DNA from: Gemmatimonadota bacterium
GTDB lineage: Bacteria; Gemmatimonadota; Gemmatimonadetes; Longimicrobiales; RSA9
Length of the DNA stretch: 43,080 bases
Direction of reading: 5' to 3'
NCBI GenBank assembly: GCA_017881445.1
Contig: JADGQX010000008.1
Span: 1-43,080 of the forward strand
The notes beneath the pieces are model-generated. The model made no database searches. It was given only the letters and a program-made list of their open reading frames with translations, and was not told the origin of the DNA. A program made the position numbers and the translations under genes. Every line of letters begins with the position of its first letter. The first letter of the stretch is position 1. Of the stretch, positions 9,243 to 18,065 are shown piece after piece.

Positions 9243-9989
9243 ATGCCCGATCCGAGCCACCTGCCCGTCGCGCTGCGCGAGGAGCGCGAGCGGACGATCC
9301 GTATGCTGTGCGACCACTTCGCCCTCGACCACATCGAGGTCGCGGAGTTCGAGCGGCGCCTGGACGAGGCGAACCGCGCTCAGAGCCTGCCCGCCCTGCG
9401 GGGCCTGACCGCCGACCTGCCCGTGGCGGCGCAGGCCTCGGCATCCGCGTCCGCGTCTGCGTCCGTGCCCGTGCCCGCACAGCGGGGCGCGAGCCTGCCC
9501 CCGGCCCCCTTCGGCCAGCGGGCGCGGCAGGTGATCGTCGGCCTCATGGGCGGCGCCACCCGCCGCGGCCGCTGGGCACCGGCGCAGGAGAGCACGGCGG
9601 TGGGAATCATGGGCGGCGTGCTGCTGGATTTCAGGGAAGCGCAGCTGCCGCCGGGAGAGACGGTGGTGCACGCCTTCGCCTTCTGGGGCGGCGTGTCCAT
9701 CGTGGTGCCGCCCGGGCTGGACGTGTCGGTGGGTGGCGTGGGCATCATGGGCGGCTTCGACCACGTAGCTCAGGGGGCCGGACCGCCGAGCGCCTCCGCG
9801 GCCAGGCTGCGCATCGACGGCGTCGCCATCATGGGCGGAGTGGACGTGCGGGTGCGGCCCGTCGGGGAGCCCACGGCATGGGATCCCCACGGTGGCGGCG
9901 CGAACGCCCGGGAGAACCGGCGGGAGGCGCACCGCAAGCTGCGGGAGGAGACGCGTCGCCTCCGGGACGAATGGCGGGGGAGGCAGTGA
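9243..9989 (+). CDS. DUF1707-like / LiaF-C-like protein
   Basis: A 248-residue protein with two parts. Residues about 3-60 ([27 protein letters not shown]) resemble the DUF1707/SHOCT-like helical domain. Residues about 95-210 carry repeated IMGG turns ([42 protein letters not shown]) typical of the C-terminal LiaF/cell-wall-active-antibiotic-response beta domain. No transmembrane helix is seen, unlike true LiaF. The start at 9243 follows GAGGAG with good spacing. The stop overlaps the ABC exporter GTG, so the two are probably co-translated. A role in envelope stress sensing is inferred from the family. Confidence 0.8.
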   Translation: MPDPSHLPVALREERERTIRMLCDHFALDHIEVAEFERRLDEANRAQSLPALRGLTADLPVAAQASASASASASVPVPAQRGASLPPAPFGQRARQVIVGLMGGATRRGRWAPAQESTAVGIMGGVLLDFREAQLPPGETVVHAFAFWGGVSIVVPPGLDVSVGGVGIMGGFDHVAQGAGPPSASAARLRIDGVAIMGGVDVRVRPVGEPTAWDPHGGGANARENRREAHRKLREETRRLRDEWRGRQ

Positions 9990-12100
9990 GCGAGCAGGAA
10001 CGCCCGGACGAGGACTCCCTCGGCAAGGCCTACGACTCCCGCCTGATGCGGCGGCTGCTGCGCTACCTGCGACCGTACCGGCCGCCGGTGGCCTTCGCCA
10101 TCGTGCTGCTGTTGTGCGGCGCCGCCCTCGAGCTGGTCGGACCCTACCTCACCAAGATCGCCCTGGACCGGGCGGTGCCCGCCCGGGACCTGCACCTGAT
10201 CGGGCTCCTGGCCCTGGGCTACCTGGGCACGCTGGTGGTCGGTTTCGCCCTGGAATACGGCCAGACCATCGTCACCACCTGGCTGGGCCAGCGCGTCATG
10301 TACGATCTCCGGCGCGAGATCTTCGGCCACCTCCAGCGCATGGGCCTGCCCTTCCTGGAGCACAATCCCGTGGGCCGGCTCATGACGCGCGTCACCAGCG
10401 ACGTCGAAGCCCTCAACGACCTCTTCAGCTCGGGCGTCGTCGCCATCTTCGGCGACGTCTTCGCGCTGCTGCTGATCCTGGGCGTGCTCACCTGGCTGGA
10501 CGTCCGCCTGACGCTGGTCACCATGGCGGTGCTGCCGCTCATGCTCTACACCACGCGCTACTTCCGGCCGCGCATGCGCCAGGCGTTCCGGGACATCCGC
10601 GTGCGTCTGGCCCGCATGAACTCCTTCCTGCAGGAGCAGCTCACCGGCATGGCGGTGGTGCAGCTCTTCGGCCGGGAGTCCCGGGCCGATCGGCGCTTCC
10701 GCCAGCTGGGCGAGGATTACCTGGAGGCGCATCTCCAGGCCGTGCTTTACTATGCGCTCTTCCTGCCCGTGGTGGAGATCCTGACCACCGTCGCCTTCGC
10801 CCTCATCGTGCTCTACGGCGGCAGCCGGATCGGCGGCGGCGCCCTCACGGTGGGCACCCTCTACCTGTTCCTGAACTACGCGCGCCGCTTCTTCCGGCCG
10901 ATCCAGGACCTGTCCGACAAGTACAACATGCTCCAGCAGGCCATGGCCTCCTCGGAGCGCATCTTCGGGCTGCTCGACACTCCCCCCGCCGAGCTGCCCG
11001 CCGCCCCCCTCCACCTCCCCACCCCGGGCCGGGGCGAGATCGAGTTCCGGGACGTGTGGTTCGCGTACCAGCGGCGGGGCCAGGCGCCGGTCGGGGCCAA
11101 GGCGCCGACTGAGGGCCAGCCTCAGGCGGCGGCCAGCCCCCGACCGGCAGAGCGGGAGAGCGGGAGAACGGGACAGCGGGAGCAACGGATCGATGCCGGG
11201 ACCGCGTTCCTGGGCGACGGCAGCGTCCGTCTTCCGCAGGATGCCGGCGCGGCCGGGCCCGAGGACGCGGAGACGCCGGACGAGAAACGGGCCGCCGAGG
11301 TGGCCGACTCCCGCTCTCCCGCTCTCCCGCTCTCCCGCTCTGAGAATGACGCGACGCGCGCCCCGCCCGCGAACGCCGGGTCGCCCGGAGACTGGGACTG
11401 GGTCCTGAAGGGGCTGTCGTTCCGGGTCGCGCCGGGGGAGAAGCTGGCGATCGTGGGGCACACGGGTGCGGGCAAGACGTCGCTGATCTCGCTGCTCATG
11501 CGCTTCTACGAGCCGCAGCGGGGGGAGATCCTCTTCGACGGCGTTCCCATCTCCCGCATCCCGCCGGAAGAGGTCCGCTCCCGGCTGGGACTGGTGCTCC
11601 AGGACGTGTTCCTCTTCAGCCGGGACGTGGCCTACAACATCCGGCTGGGCGAGACCGGAATGGGCGACGCCCGCGTGCGCGAGGCCGCGGCGCGCGTGGG
11701 TGCGGACCGCCTGATCGAGCGGCTGCCCGGGGGCTATGCCACGGCCGTGGGTGAGCGCGGCGCCTCGCTCTCCGTGGGCGAGCGCCAGCTGCTGTCGTTC
11801 GCGCGGGCGCTCGCCTTCGAGCCGCTGGTGCTGCTGCTGGACGAGGCGACCAGCTCCGTGGATTCCGCGCTGGAACAGCAGATCGAGGACGCGCTGGAGA
11901 CGCTCATGCAGGGGCGAACCTCCATCGTCATCGCGCACCGGCTCTCCACTGTCCAGAATGCCGGCCGCATCCTGGTGCTGCACCACGGCGAGCTGCGGGA
12001 GGAGGGCACGCACGAGGCGTTGCTGGAGGCAGGCGGCCTTTACGCACGGTTGTACGAGCTGCAGTTCGCTTACCGTGCGCCGGACGCCGCCGCGGATTAG
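9986..12100 (+). CDS. ABC exporter half-transporter with in-frame repeat insertion
   Basis: A 704-residue fused membrane/ATPase exporter. The transmembrane domain (about residues 20-310) has six helices. The nucleotide-binding domain (about 345-690) has Walker A GHTGAGKTS, Q-loop VLQDVF, signature LSVGERQ, Walker B LVLLLDEATSS and H-loop IAHRLS; all catalytic motifs are intact. GTG 9986 is chosen for its GTGA overlap and upstream GGGGGAGG; ATG 9971 in the same frame is the alternative. Between the first NBD strand (IEFRDVWFAYQ) and the second (WVLKGLSFRV), where only a short loop is usual, about 100 low-complexity residues are inserted, much of them encoded by an inverted repeat. Substrate unknown; likely homodimeric. 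Confidence 0.93.
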   Translation: MSEQERPDEDSLGKAYDSRLMRRLLRYLRPYRPPVAFAIVLLLCGAALELVGPYLTKIALDRAVPARDLHLIGLLALGYLGTLVVGFALEYGQTIVTTWLGQRVMYDLRREIFGHLQRMGLPFLEHNPVGRLMTRVTSDVEALNDLFSSGVVAIFGDVFALLLILGVLTWLDVRLTLVTMAVLPLMLYTTRYFRPRMRQAFRDIRVRLARMNSFLQEQLTGMAVVQLFGRESRADRRFRQLGEDYLEAHLQAVLYYALFLPVVEILTTVAFALIVLYGGSRIGGGALTVGTLYLFLNYARRFFRPIQDLSDKYNMLQQAMASSERIFGLLDTPPAELPAAPLHLPTPGRGEIEFRDVWFAYQRRGQAPVGAKAPTEGQPQAAASPRPAERESGRTGQREQRIDAGTAFLGDGSVRLPQDAGAAGPEDAETPDEKRAAEVADSRSPALPLSRSENDATRAPPANAGSPGDWDWVLKGLSFRVAPGEKLAIVGHTGAGKTSLISLLMRFYEPQRGEILFDGVPISRIPPEEVRSRLGLVLQDVFLFSRDVAYNIRLGETGMGDARVREAAARVGADRLIERLPGGYATAVGERGASLSVGERQLLSFARALAFEPLVLLLDEATSSVDSALEQQIEDALETLMQGRTSIVIAHRLSTVQNAGRILVLHHGELREEGTHEALLEAGGLYARLYELQFAYRAPDAAAD
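11149..11341 (+). repeat. Octamer-based inverted repeat, copy 3, inside the ABC exporter NBD
   Basis: Left arm 11149-11182 and right arm 11308-11341 match as reverse complements at 32 of 34 positions and are built of the octamer AGAGCGGG. The core between them is about 125 bp without an obvious gene. The whole is translated in frame (residues about 388-452: ERESGRTGQRE ... SRSPALPLSRS). Confidence 0.92.
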
Positions 12101-12167
12101 TACTCCCGGGCGCAATTCTTGCCCAACCCCGGGCAACGGCCCCCGTTTGTGGAGAACGACCCCCATC

Positions 12168-12563
12168 GTGGCAAGAAACGAAAGCGTCCCGATCCTCGTC
12201 GTCGATGACGACCCCAACTCCCTCGACATCGTCCGGACCTTCCTGGAGGCGCGCGGCTACCGCGTGGTCACGGCCAGCACGGGGAAGGAAGCGCTGTCGC
12301 GCATGGAGGAGCTACGCCCCGGGCTGGTGCTGCTGGATGTCATGATGCCGGGAATGGACGGCTGGGAAGTGGCGCGCGTGATCAAGAGCCACCCCGATTT
12401 CGGCTCCGTCCGCATCGTGATGCTGACCGCCCGCAGCGACTTCGCCGACAAGCAGCAGGGGCTCCGCTCCGGGGCCGACGACTACATCGTGAAGCCGATC
12501 CGGCTGGAAGAGCTCGGGACGCGGGTGGAGCGGAACATGAAGGCGCTGGAGCGTCCAGCGTGA
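12168..12563 (+). CDS. Single-domain response regulator
   Basis: A 131-residue stand-alone receiver: acidic pocket VVDDDP, phospho-acceptor aspartate in LVLLDVMMPGMDG, the switch threonine in MLTARS and lysine in YIVKPI. No output domain follows. The GTG start is preceded by GGAGAA about ten bases upstream. Its stop overlaps the start of the EAL-domain gene (GTGA), so it probably controls, or is controlled together with, that protein. No cognate histidine kinase is in the window. Confidence 0.92.
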   Translation: MARNESVPILVVDDDPNSLDIVRTFLEARGYRVVTASTGKEALSRMEELRPGLVLLDVMMPGMDGWEVARVIKSHPDFGSVRIVMLTARSDFADKQQGLRSGADDYIVKPIRLEELGTRVERNMKALERPA

Positions 12564-14197
12564 AGATCCTGGCGCACGTGACCGACGACGGCCTGCGTGA
12601 GGCGCTGCGCGCGTCGGCGGCCGATCTTGGCGCCGAGCTGCAGGAAGTCGACGGTCCGCTGCTGGACGGCGGCCGGTCGCTGCCGGCGCAGGCCGACCTG
12701 GTGGTGGCGGAGTCCGGCGACGACGAGAACCTGGACCGGCTGCGCGAGGTCACCAACCGCGTCGGCTCGTCGCTGCTGGTCGCCTGCCACGGCCTGGAGG
12801 AGTGCGAGACGGCGGCGCTCGCGGGCGTGGACGACTGGATCCTGCTGCCCGCCGACCGGCAGCAGCTCGGCGCCCAGCTGGCTCTCGCCCGGGAAAAGGC
12901 CGCCATCATGCGACCCCGGCGGGAGAACGAGCGGGCCGAGCTGCTCCGCTACGAGGAGCTCCTCTACGACAAGCTGACGGGCCTGCCCACGCTGCCGGTC
13001 ATGATGGAGCGCGCCCGGGAGCTGCTCGAGCGCCGCGGCGAGCTGACCGTCCTCTACATCCACTTCGTCTGGTACGAGAAGGTCGAGGAGATCTACGGCT
13101 GGCAGAAGCTCGACGACGTGCTCGCGACGACCGCGACGGCGGTCAAGGAGTTCTACGCCCGCGAGCATATCGGCAGCGAAAACCTGATGATGGTGTCCCA
13201 CATCGCCGATGACGACTTCATCCTCTTCACCGAGCTCGGTACCACCCCGGAAATCGCGGAGCAGCGGCTGAGGGCGCTGACGCAGCAGCTCGAGGACTAC
13301 CTGCGCACGCGCATCGAGGAGCTGCACGGAGAGGACATCGCGGCGCTGTGCGGCATCTACGTCGGAGCCGGCACCATCTTCCGCAACCCCAAGATCCGCA
13401 CGGAGCGGCTGATCTACCGCGGACTGCGGGAGGCGGAGCGAGCCGCGCGCAGCGCGGAGGAGTGGGAGCGGGCCCGCAAGGTGGGCGAGCTGAAGACCAC
13501 GCTGCGGGAGGGGCTGGTCTTCATCGAGTACCACCCCATCATCGTGACGGCCACTGAGGAGATCTACGGCTACGAGGCGCTGGCTCGGGGCACGCGCAAG
13601 GAGCTGCGCAGCCCGGAAGTGCTCTTCGAGGTGGCGGAGGAGGCCAACCTCGTCTGGGAGCTGGGTCGGCTGCTGCGCCAGCGCGCCGTGGAAGGGATGA
13701 TCCACGAGCTGAAGGACGGGCAGTTCCTGTTCCTGAACGTGGACCCCAAGGACTTCGACGACCCCACCTTCCGCGACATGGACCCGAAGGACCTGGGCAT
13801 CGACGACCCCAGCCGGGTGGTGCTCGAGATCACCGAGCGCACCGCCATCAAGGACTACCCCCGATTCCAGGAGTACCTGGCCGCATTCCGCAAGCGCGGG
13901 TTCCGCTTCGCCGTGGACGACGCCGGCAGCGGCTACGCCGGGCTCGGCTCCATCGCCAACCTGGCACCCGACTACATCAAGCTCGACATCTCGCTGATCT
14001 CGAACATCGACTCCAACTTCCTCAAGCAGAACCTGGTCGAGACCATGGTGTCGTTCGCGGAAAGCCAGGGCGCCAAGGTCATCGCCGAGGGCGTGGAGCG
14101 GCGCGAGGAATTCGAGACCGTCAAGGAGCTGGGCGTCCACCTGACCCAGGGCTTCCTCTTCCACCGGCCCAAGTACGCGGGCAAGCCCAGGACCTGA
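12560..14197 (+). CDS. Degenerate REC + degenerate GGDEF + EAL phosphodiesterase
   Basis: A 545-residue cytoplasmic protein. Residues 1-115 look like a receiver relic without the phospho-acceptor. Residues about 125-290 follow the GGDEF fold (LYDKLTGLPTLP start), but the signature is ADDDF in place of GGDEF, so cyclase activity is not expected. Residues about 305-545 are an EAL domain with the full catalytic set: YEALARG, FLNVDP, LEITE, VDDAGSG, YIKLD, AEGVE and TQGF. It is therefore likely a working c-di-GMP phosphodiesterase with an allosteric GGDEF relic. It is coupled by a 4-nt overlap to the receiver gene, an arrangement implying phosphorylation-dependent control in trans. Confidence 0.9.
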   Translation: MKILAHVTDDGLREALRASAADLGAELQEVDGPLLDGGRSLPAQADLVVAESGDDENLDRLREVTNRVGSSLLVACHGLEECETAALAGVDDWILLPADRQQLGAQLALAREKAAIMRPRRENERAELLRYEELLYDKLTGLPTLPVMMERARELLERRGELTVLYIHFVWYEKVEEIYGWQKLDDVLATTATAVKEFYAREHIGSENLMMVSHIADDDFILFTELGTTPEIAEQRLRALTQQLEDYLRTRIEELHGEDIAALCGIYVGAGTIFRNPKIRTERLIYRGLREAERAARSAEEWERARKVGELKTTLREGLVFIEYHPIIVTATEEIYGYEALARGTRKELRSPEVLFEVAEEANLVWELGRLLRQRAVEGMIHELKDGQFLFLNVDPKDFDDPTFRDMDPKDLGIDDPSRVVLEITERTAIKDYPRFQEYLAAFRKRGFRFAVDDAGSGYAGLGSIANLAPDYIKLDISLISNIDSNFLKQNLVETMVSFAESQGAKVIAEGVERREEFETVKELGVHLTQGFLFHRPKYAGKPRT

Positions 14198-14543
14198 TCC
14201 GACTTCCGGGCGACCGCAGGTTCACATCGGTTCACGCGAAGACGCAAAGGGGCGAAGACGCCAAGGCCTGCTTCGTCGCGAACCCTCGGGTGACCGGGCG
14301 GCGGAAACACCCGGTATTCTTGTTCAACACCAACAAAAACAACAACTTGCGTGGCCCGGGGACATCGAGTGAGCCGGGTCGCGGCGGTGCCGGGCGGGTG
14401 TTCTTCGGCGCTTCGTGTCTTCGCGTGGACCGAGGCTGGCCGGAGCCGGCATGTCCAGGCAAATCCGGACGCTCTATCGACCCTATTGTAGCCAGGCGCC
14501 GCCGGCGGTTAATCTGGCGGCATCTCTCGGTATCGGAGGCTGC
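14198..14543. other. Intergenic region, 346 bp
   Basis: There is no convincing gene. It holds the inverted repeat described at 14233-14427, whose core is unusually A-rich for this window (around 14322-14348), and the leader of the mannosidase gene with a GGAGG at 14535-14539. No clear sigma70 promoter was found. Confidence 0.6.
14233..14427. repeat. Inverted repeat flanking an A-rich core
   Basis: Arm 14233-14258 (CACGCGAAGACGCAAAGG...) and arm 14402-14427 are reverse complements at about 22 of 26 positions, about 143 bp apart. Inside are further partly matching segments around GGAAACACCCGG (from 14303) and CGGGTGTTCTTCGG (from 14395). The left end starts TTCACGCGAAGAC, in the style of the TTTCACC repeats at 21.9 and 38.4 kb. 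It looks like a small non-autonomous palindromic element. Confidence 0.65.
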
Positions 14544-17500
14544 ATGCGGATGACGCGGTCGGCGTTTTGCCTCCTCCTGCTGGCGGCGGGCGGCACCACG
14601 GCGGTGCGGGCCCAGGCGCAGACCAGGAAGAGCACGGGTCCGGACCTCACGAAAGAGCCCGTCCTCTACGTGGTGCCCTACGCGCACCTGGACACGCAGT
14701 GGCGCTGGGACTACCCGACCACGATCGGGCAGTACCTGCCGCGCACCATGCACGACAACTTCGCGCTCTTCGAGAAGTACCCGCACTACGTGTTCAACTT
14801 CAGCGGCGCCAACCGCTACCGCATGATGAAGGAGTACTACCCGGCGGACTTCGCGCGGGTGAAGGCGTACGTGGCGCAGGGACGCTGGTTCCCCTCGGGC
14901 TCGTCCATGGAGGAGAACGACGTCAACAACCCGTCGGCCGAGTCGATCATGCGCCAGGTGCTGTACGGCACGCGCTGGTTCCGCGCCGAGCTCGGCCGGA
15001 CCAGCGCGGAGTACATGCTGCCGGACTGCTTCGGCTTCCCGGCGTCGCTGCCCAGCATCCTGAGCCACATGGGGCTCAAGGGCTTCTCCACGCAGAAGCT
15101 GACCTGGCACTCCGCCTCCCCGGTGGGCGGCCCGGGCTCGCCCCAGGAGACGCCGGCCGGCCTGCCCTTCAACGTCGGCTGGTGGCAAGGACTCGATGGC
15201 CACGGCGTCATCGCCGCGCTCAACGCCATGGACTACAGTGGCGACGTCACCTACGACGTCAGCAAGACGCCGCCGGCGCCGGTGCCGCCGCAGGCGCCGC
15301 TGACCGACTGGCCGGAGCGGCTGCAGCGCAACGGGCGTCATGGCCTCTTCACCGACTACTACTACTACGGCACCGGCGACGTGGGCGGCTCGCCCCGCGA
15401 GTGGTCCGTCCGGATCATGGAGGCGATCGCGACCCGCGGCAGCACGGCGCTGCCGCTGCCGGGCGAGCGCTCGGGCGAGGGCGCGCCCGTGCCGACGCTC
15501 GGGCCGGTGGTGCAGGTGGGCGATGGCCCGGTCGCGGTCCGTCAGACGACCGCCGAGCGCATGTTCCTGGACATCCGCCCCGAGTGGATCGCCCGGCTGC
15601 CGAAGTACCAGGGCGACCTGGAGCTGATCGAGCACTCCGCCGGGTCGCTCACCTCCCAGGCGTACATGAAGCGCTGGAACCGCCAGAACGAGCGCCTGGC
15701 GGATGCGGCCGAGCGCGCCTCGGTGGCCGCCATGTGGCTGGGCGCGCGGCCCTACCCGCTCCGGCGCCTGAACGACGCCTGGACGCTGGTCATGGGCGGC
15801 CAGTTCCACGACATCATCCCCGGCACCAGCTTGCCCCGGGCCTACGAGTTCGCCTGGAACGACCAGGTCCTCGCCCTGAACCAGTTCGCCGGCGTGCTCA
15901 CCAGCGCGTCGGAAGGCATCGGGGCGGCGTTGGACACCCGGGCGAAGGGGACACCCATCGTCGTCTACAACCCGCTGGGCATCGACCGGGAGGACGTGGT
16001 CGAGGCGACGCTGCCCTTCCCCGGCGGCACGCCCGCCGGCGTCCGCGTCCTCGGCCCCGACGGCCGGGAGGTCCCGGCGCAGGTCAGCGGCGGCAGGGTG
16101 CTGTTCCTGGCGAAGGTGCCGTCGGTCGGCTACGCCGTCTACGACGTCCAGCCGGCTCCGGCGGCGGCGCCGTCGCCCGCTCTGAAGGTGACGCCCCGGT
16201 CGCTGGAGAACGCGCGCTACGCGGTCAGCCTCAACGACGAGGGCGACATTGCCAGCATCCACGACAAGCGCCTGGGCCGCGAGCTGCTGAGTGCGCCCCT
16301 GCGCCTGGCCATCACCACCGACAAGCCCTCGCAGTGGCCGGCCTGGAACATGGACTGGACCGACCAACAGAAGCCGCCGCGGGCGTATGTGGGCGGCCCG
16401 GCGGCGATCCGGGTAGTGGAGGCCGGCCCGGCGCGTGTCGCGCTCGAGGTCGCGCGGGAAGCGGAGGGCTCGCGCTTCGTGCAGACCATCCGCCTGGCCG
16501 CGGGCGCGGCCGGCGACCGCATCGAGATCGCCAGCGCCATCGACTGGCACACGCCCCAGGCGAACCTCAAGGCCACCTTCCCGCTGGCGGCGTCCAACCC
16601 GGAAGCTACGTACAACTGGGACATCGGCACCATCCGGCGCGGCAACGACCGGCCGAAGCAGTACGAGGTTGCGTCGCACCAGTGGCTGGACCTGACCGAC
16701 CGCGGCGGCGCCTTCGGCGTCACCGTGCTGACGGGCGCCAAGAACGGCTCGGACAAGCCCGACGACAGCACCCTGCGCCTGACGCTGGTGCGAACGCCGG
16801 GCATCAGCCCCGGCTGGGAGGAATACGGCGACCAGTCCACGCAGGACTGGGGGCACCACGAGCTGGTCTACGGGCTGGCCGCCCACGCCGGCGACTGGCG
16901 TGCGGAGCACTCGCTCTGGCAGGCGCTGCGCCTGGAGCAGCCGCTGGTCGCCTTCGTCGGAGCGCCGCACGCCGGCGCGCTGGGAAAGCAGCTCTCGCTA
17001 GTGCGGGTCAGCACGCCGGCCGTGCGCATCCTGGCGCTCAAGAAGGCGGAGGCCTCGGACGAGGTGGTCGTGCGCCTGGTCGAGACGGAGGGCCGCCCGC
17101 AGAAGGGCGTGGGCGTCGTCTTCGCGGCGCCGCTCACGGCCGCCCGCGAGCTGAACGGCCAGGAGCAGCCGCTCGGCGGCGCGCGCCTGGCCGGCGGACA
17201 CCTGGTCGCCGACTTCACGCCCTACCAGCCCCGCACCTTCGCCGTGAAGCTGACGGCGCCGGAGGCGCGGGTAAGGCCCGCCGGCATCACCTCCCGGCCC
17301 CTCTCGCTTCCGTACGACGTCGTGGCCGCGTCCGGCGACGGCGTGGCCTCCGAGCACGCCTTCGACGACGCCGGCAACGCGCTGCCGGCCGAGCTGCTGC
17401 CCGCGGAGCTGGAGTACTCCGGTGTTCGCTTCCGGCTGGCCGCCGCCGGCACGGGCCAGCCCAACGCCCTGGCTGCGCACGGTCAGAGTCTCGCCCTGCC

Positions 17501-18065
17501 GGCCGGGAGCTATGACCGGGTATACGTGCTGGCCGCGTCGGCCGATGGCGATCGACCCGCCACCTTCCGCCTGGGCGACGCGGGCACGGAGCTGACGGTG
17601 CAGGACTGGGGCGGATTCGTGGGGCAGTGGGACGACCGGCAATGGCGCATCGTGCAGCAGCCGGTACCCGACGAGCCCGCCGCCGGCGACACCACTCGCG
17701 CCGCGCGCCATGCCCGCGCCATCCGCGAGCGGGTGCAGCGCGAGGGCCCGATCCTGACCTCCGAGTTCACGGGCGTGATCGTGCCCGGGTTCGTCAAGCC
17801 CGCGCAGGTGGCCTGGTTCGCCTCGCACCACCACCGGCCCGATGGCAGCAACGCGCCCTACCAGTACGCGTATCTCTACGCGTATGCCCTCGACGTGCCG
17901 CCGGGCGCGACCACGCTCACGCTGCCCGACGACGAGCGCATCCGCGTCCTGGCCGTCACCGCCGCGCGCGTGGGCCCGCGGCTCGCGCCCGCCCAGCCGC
18001 TGCACGACACGCTGGAGCGCACGGACGGCACCGCGGTGCCGGTGCCGTCCGTGCGCAGGCCATGA
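14544..18065 (+). CDS. Secreted GH38 alpha-mannosidase
   Basis: A 1173-residue glycoside hydrolase family 38 protein acting outside the cytoplasm; it should remove terminal alpha-mannose from glycans. A signal peptide is clear (TRSAFCLLLLAAGGTTAVRA). Zn-site residues are in VPYAHLDTQWRW (H48, D50), the nucleophile is D161 in LPDCFGFP, and a further Zn histidine is in GQFHDIIPGTS. Beta-sandwich domains follow to the C-terminus. The start at 14544 is chosen because GGAGG precedes it and the signal peptide begins there; ATG 14550 is equally possible. The stop overlaps the next ATG (ATGA). It stands without transporter or other sugar genes, so it may scavenge mannose from host or plant glycoprotein. 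Exact linkage specificity is unknown. Confidence 0.93.
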   Translation: MRMTRSAFCLLLLAAGGTTAVRAQAQTRKSTGPDLTKEPVLYVVPYAHLDTQWRWDYPTTIGQYLPRTMHDNFALFEKYPHYVFNFSGANRYRMMKEYYPADFARVKAYVAQGRWFPSGSSMEENDVNNPSAESIMRQVLYGTRWFRAELGRTSAEYMLPDCFGFPASLPSILSHMGLKGFSTQKLTWHSASPVGGPGSPQETPAGLPFNVGWWQGLDGHGVIAALNAMDYSGDVTYDVSKTPPAPVPPQAPLTDWPERLQRNGRHGLFTDYYYYGTGDVGGSPREWSVRIMEAIATRGSTALPLPGERSGEGAPVPTLGPVVQVGDGPVAVRQTTAERMFLDIRPEWIARLPKYQGDLELIEHSAGSLTSQAYMKRWNRQNERLADAAERASVAAMWLGARPYPLRRLNDAWTLVMGGQFHDIIPGTSLPRAYEFAWNDQVLALNQFAGVLTSASEGIGAALDTRAKGTPIVVYNPLGIDREDVVEATLPFPGGTPAGVRVLGPDGREVPAQVSGGRVLFLAKVPSVGYAVYDVQPAPAAAPSPALKVTPRSLENARYAVSLNDEGDIASIHDKRLGRELLSAPLRLAITTDKPSQWPAWNMDWTDQQKPPRAYVGGPAAIRVVEAGPARVALEVAREAEGSRFVQTIRLAAGAAGDRIEIASAIDWHTPQANLKATFPLAASNPEATYNWDIGTIRRGNDRPKQYEVASHQWLDLTDRGGAFGVTVLTGAKNGSDKPDDSTLRLTLVRTPGISPGWEEYGDQSTQDWGHHELVYGLAAHAGDWRAEHSLWQALRLEQPLVAFVGAPHAGALGKQLSLVRVSTPAVRILALKKAEASDEVVVRLVETEGRPQKGVGVVFAAPLTAARELNGQEQPLGGARLAGGHLVADFTPYQPRTFAVKLTAPEARVRPAGITSRPLSLPYDVVAASGDGVASEHAFDDAGNALPAELLPAELEYSGVRFRLAAAGTGQPNALAAHGQSLALPAGSYDRVYVLAASADGDRPATFRLGDAGTELTVQDWGGFVGQWDDRQWRIVQQPVPDEPAAGDTTRAARHARAIRERVQREGPILTSEFTGVIVPGFVKPAQVAWFASHHHRPDGSNAPYQYAYLYAYALDVPPGATTLTLPDDERIRVLAVTAARVGPRLAPAQPLHDTLERTDGTAVPVPSVRRP

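Noticed and set aside
9308-9985. Upstream extension of the ABC exporter frame
   Set aside because: It overlaps the LiaF-like gene in a different frame and is arginine/glycine-rich without a fold; GTG 9986 is supported by a ribosome site.
756-11341. Idea that a conserved reading phase of the three octamer copies shows selection
   Set aside because: The 8-bp unit cycles through all three phases, so every frame yields the same peptide; agreement is automatic and carries no information.
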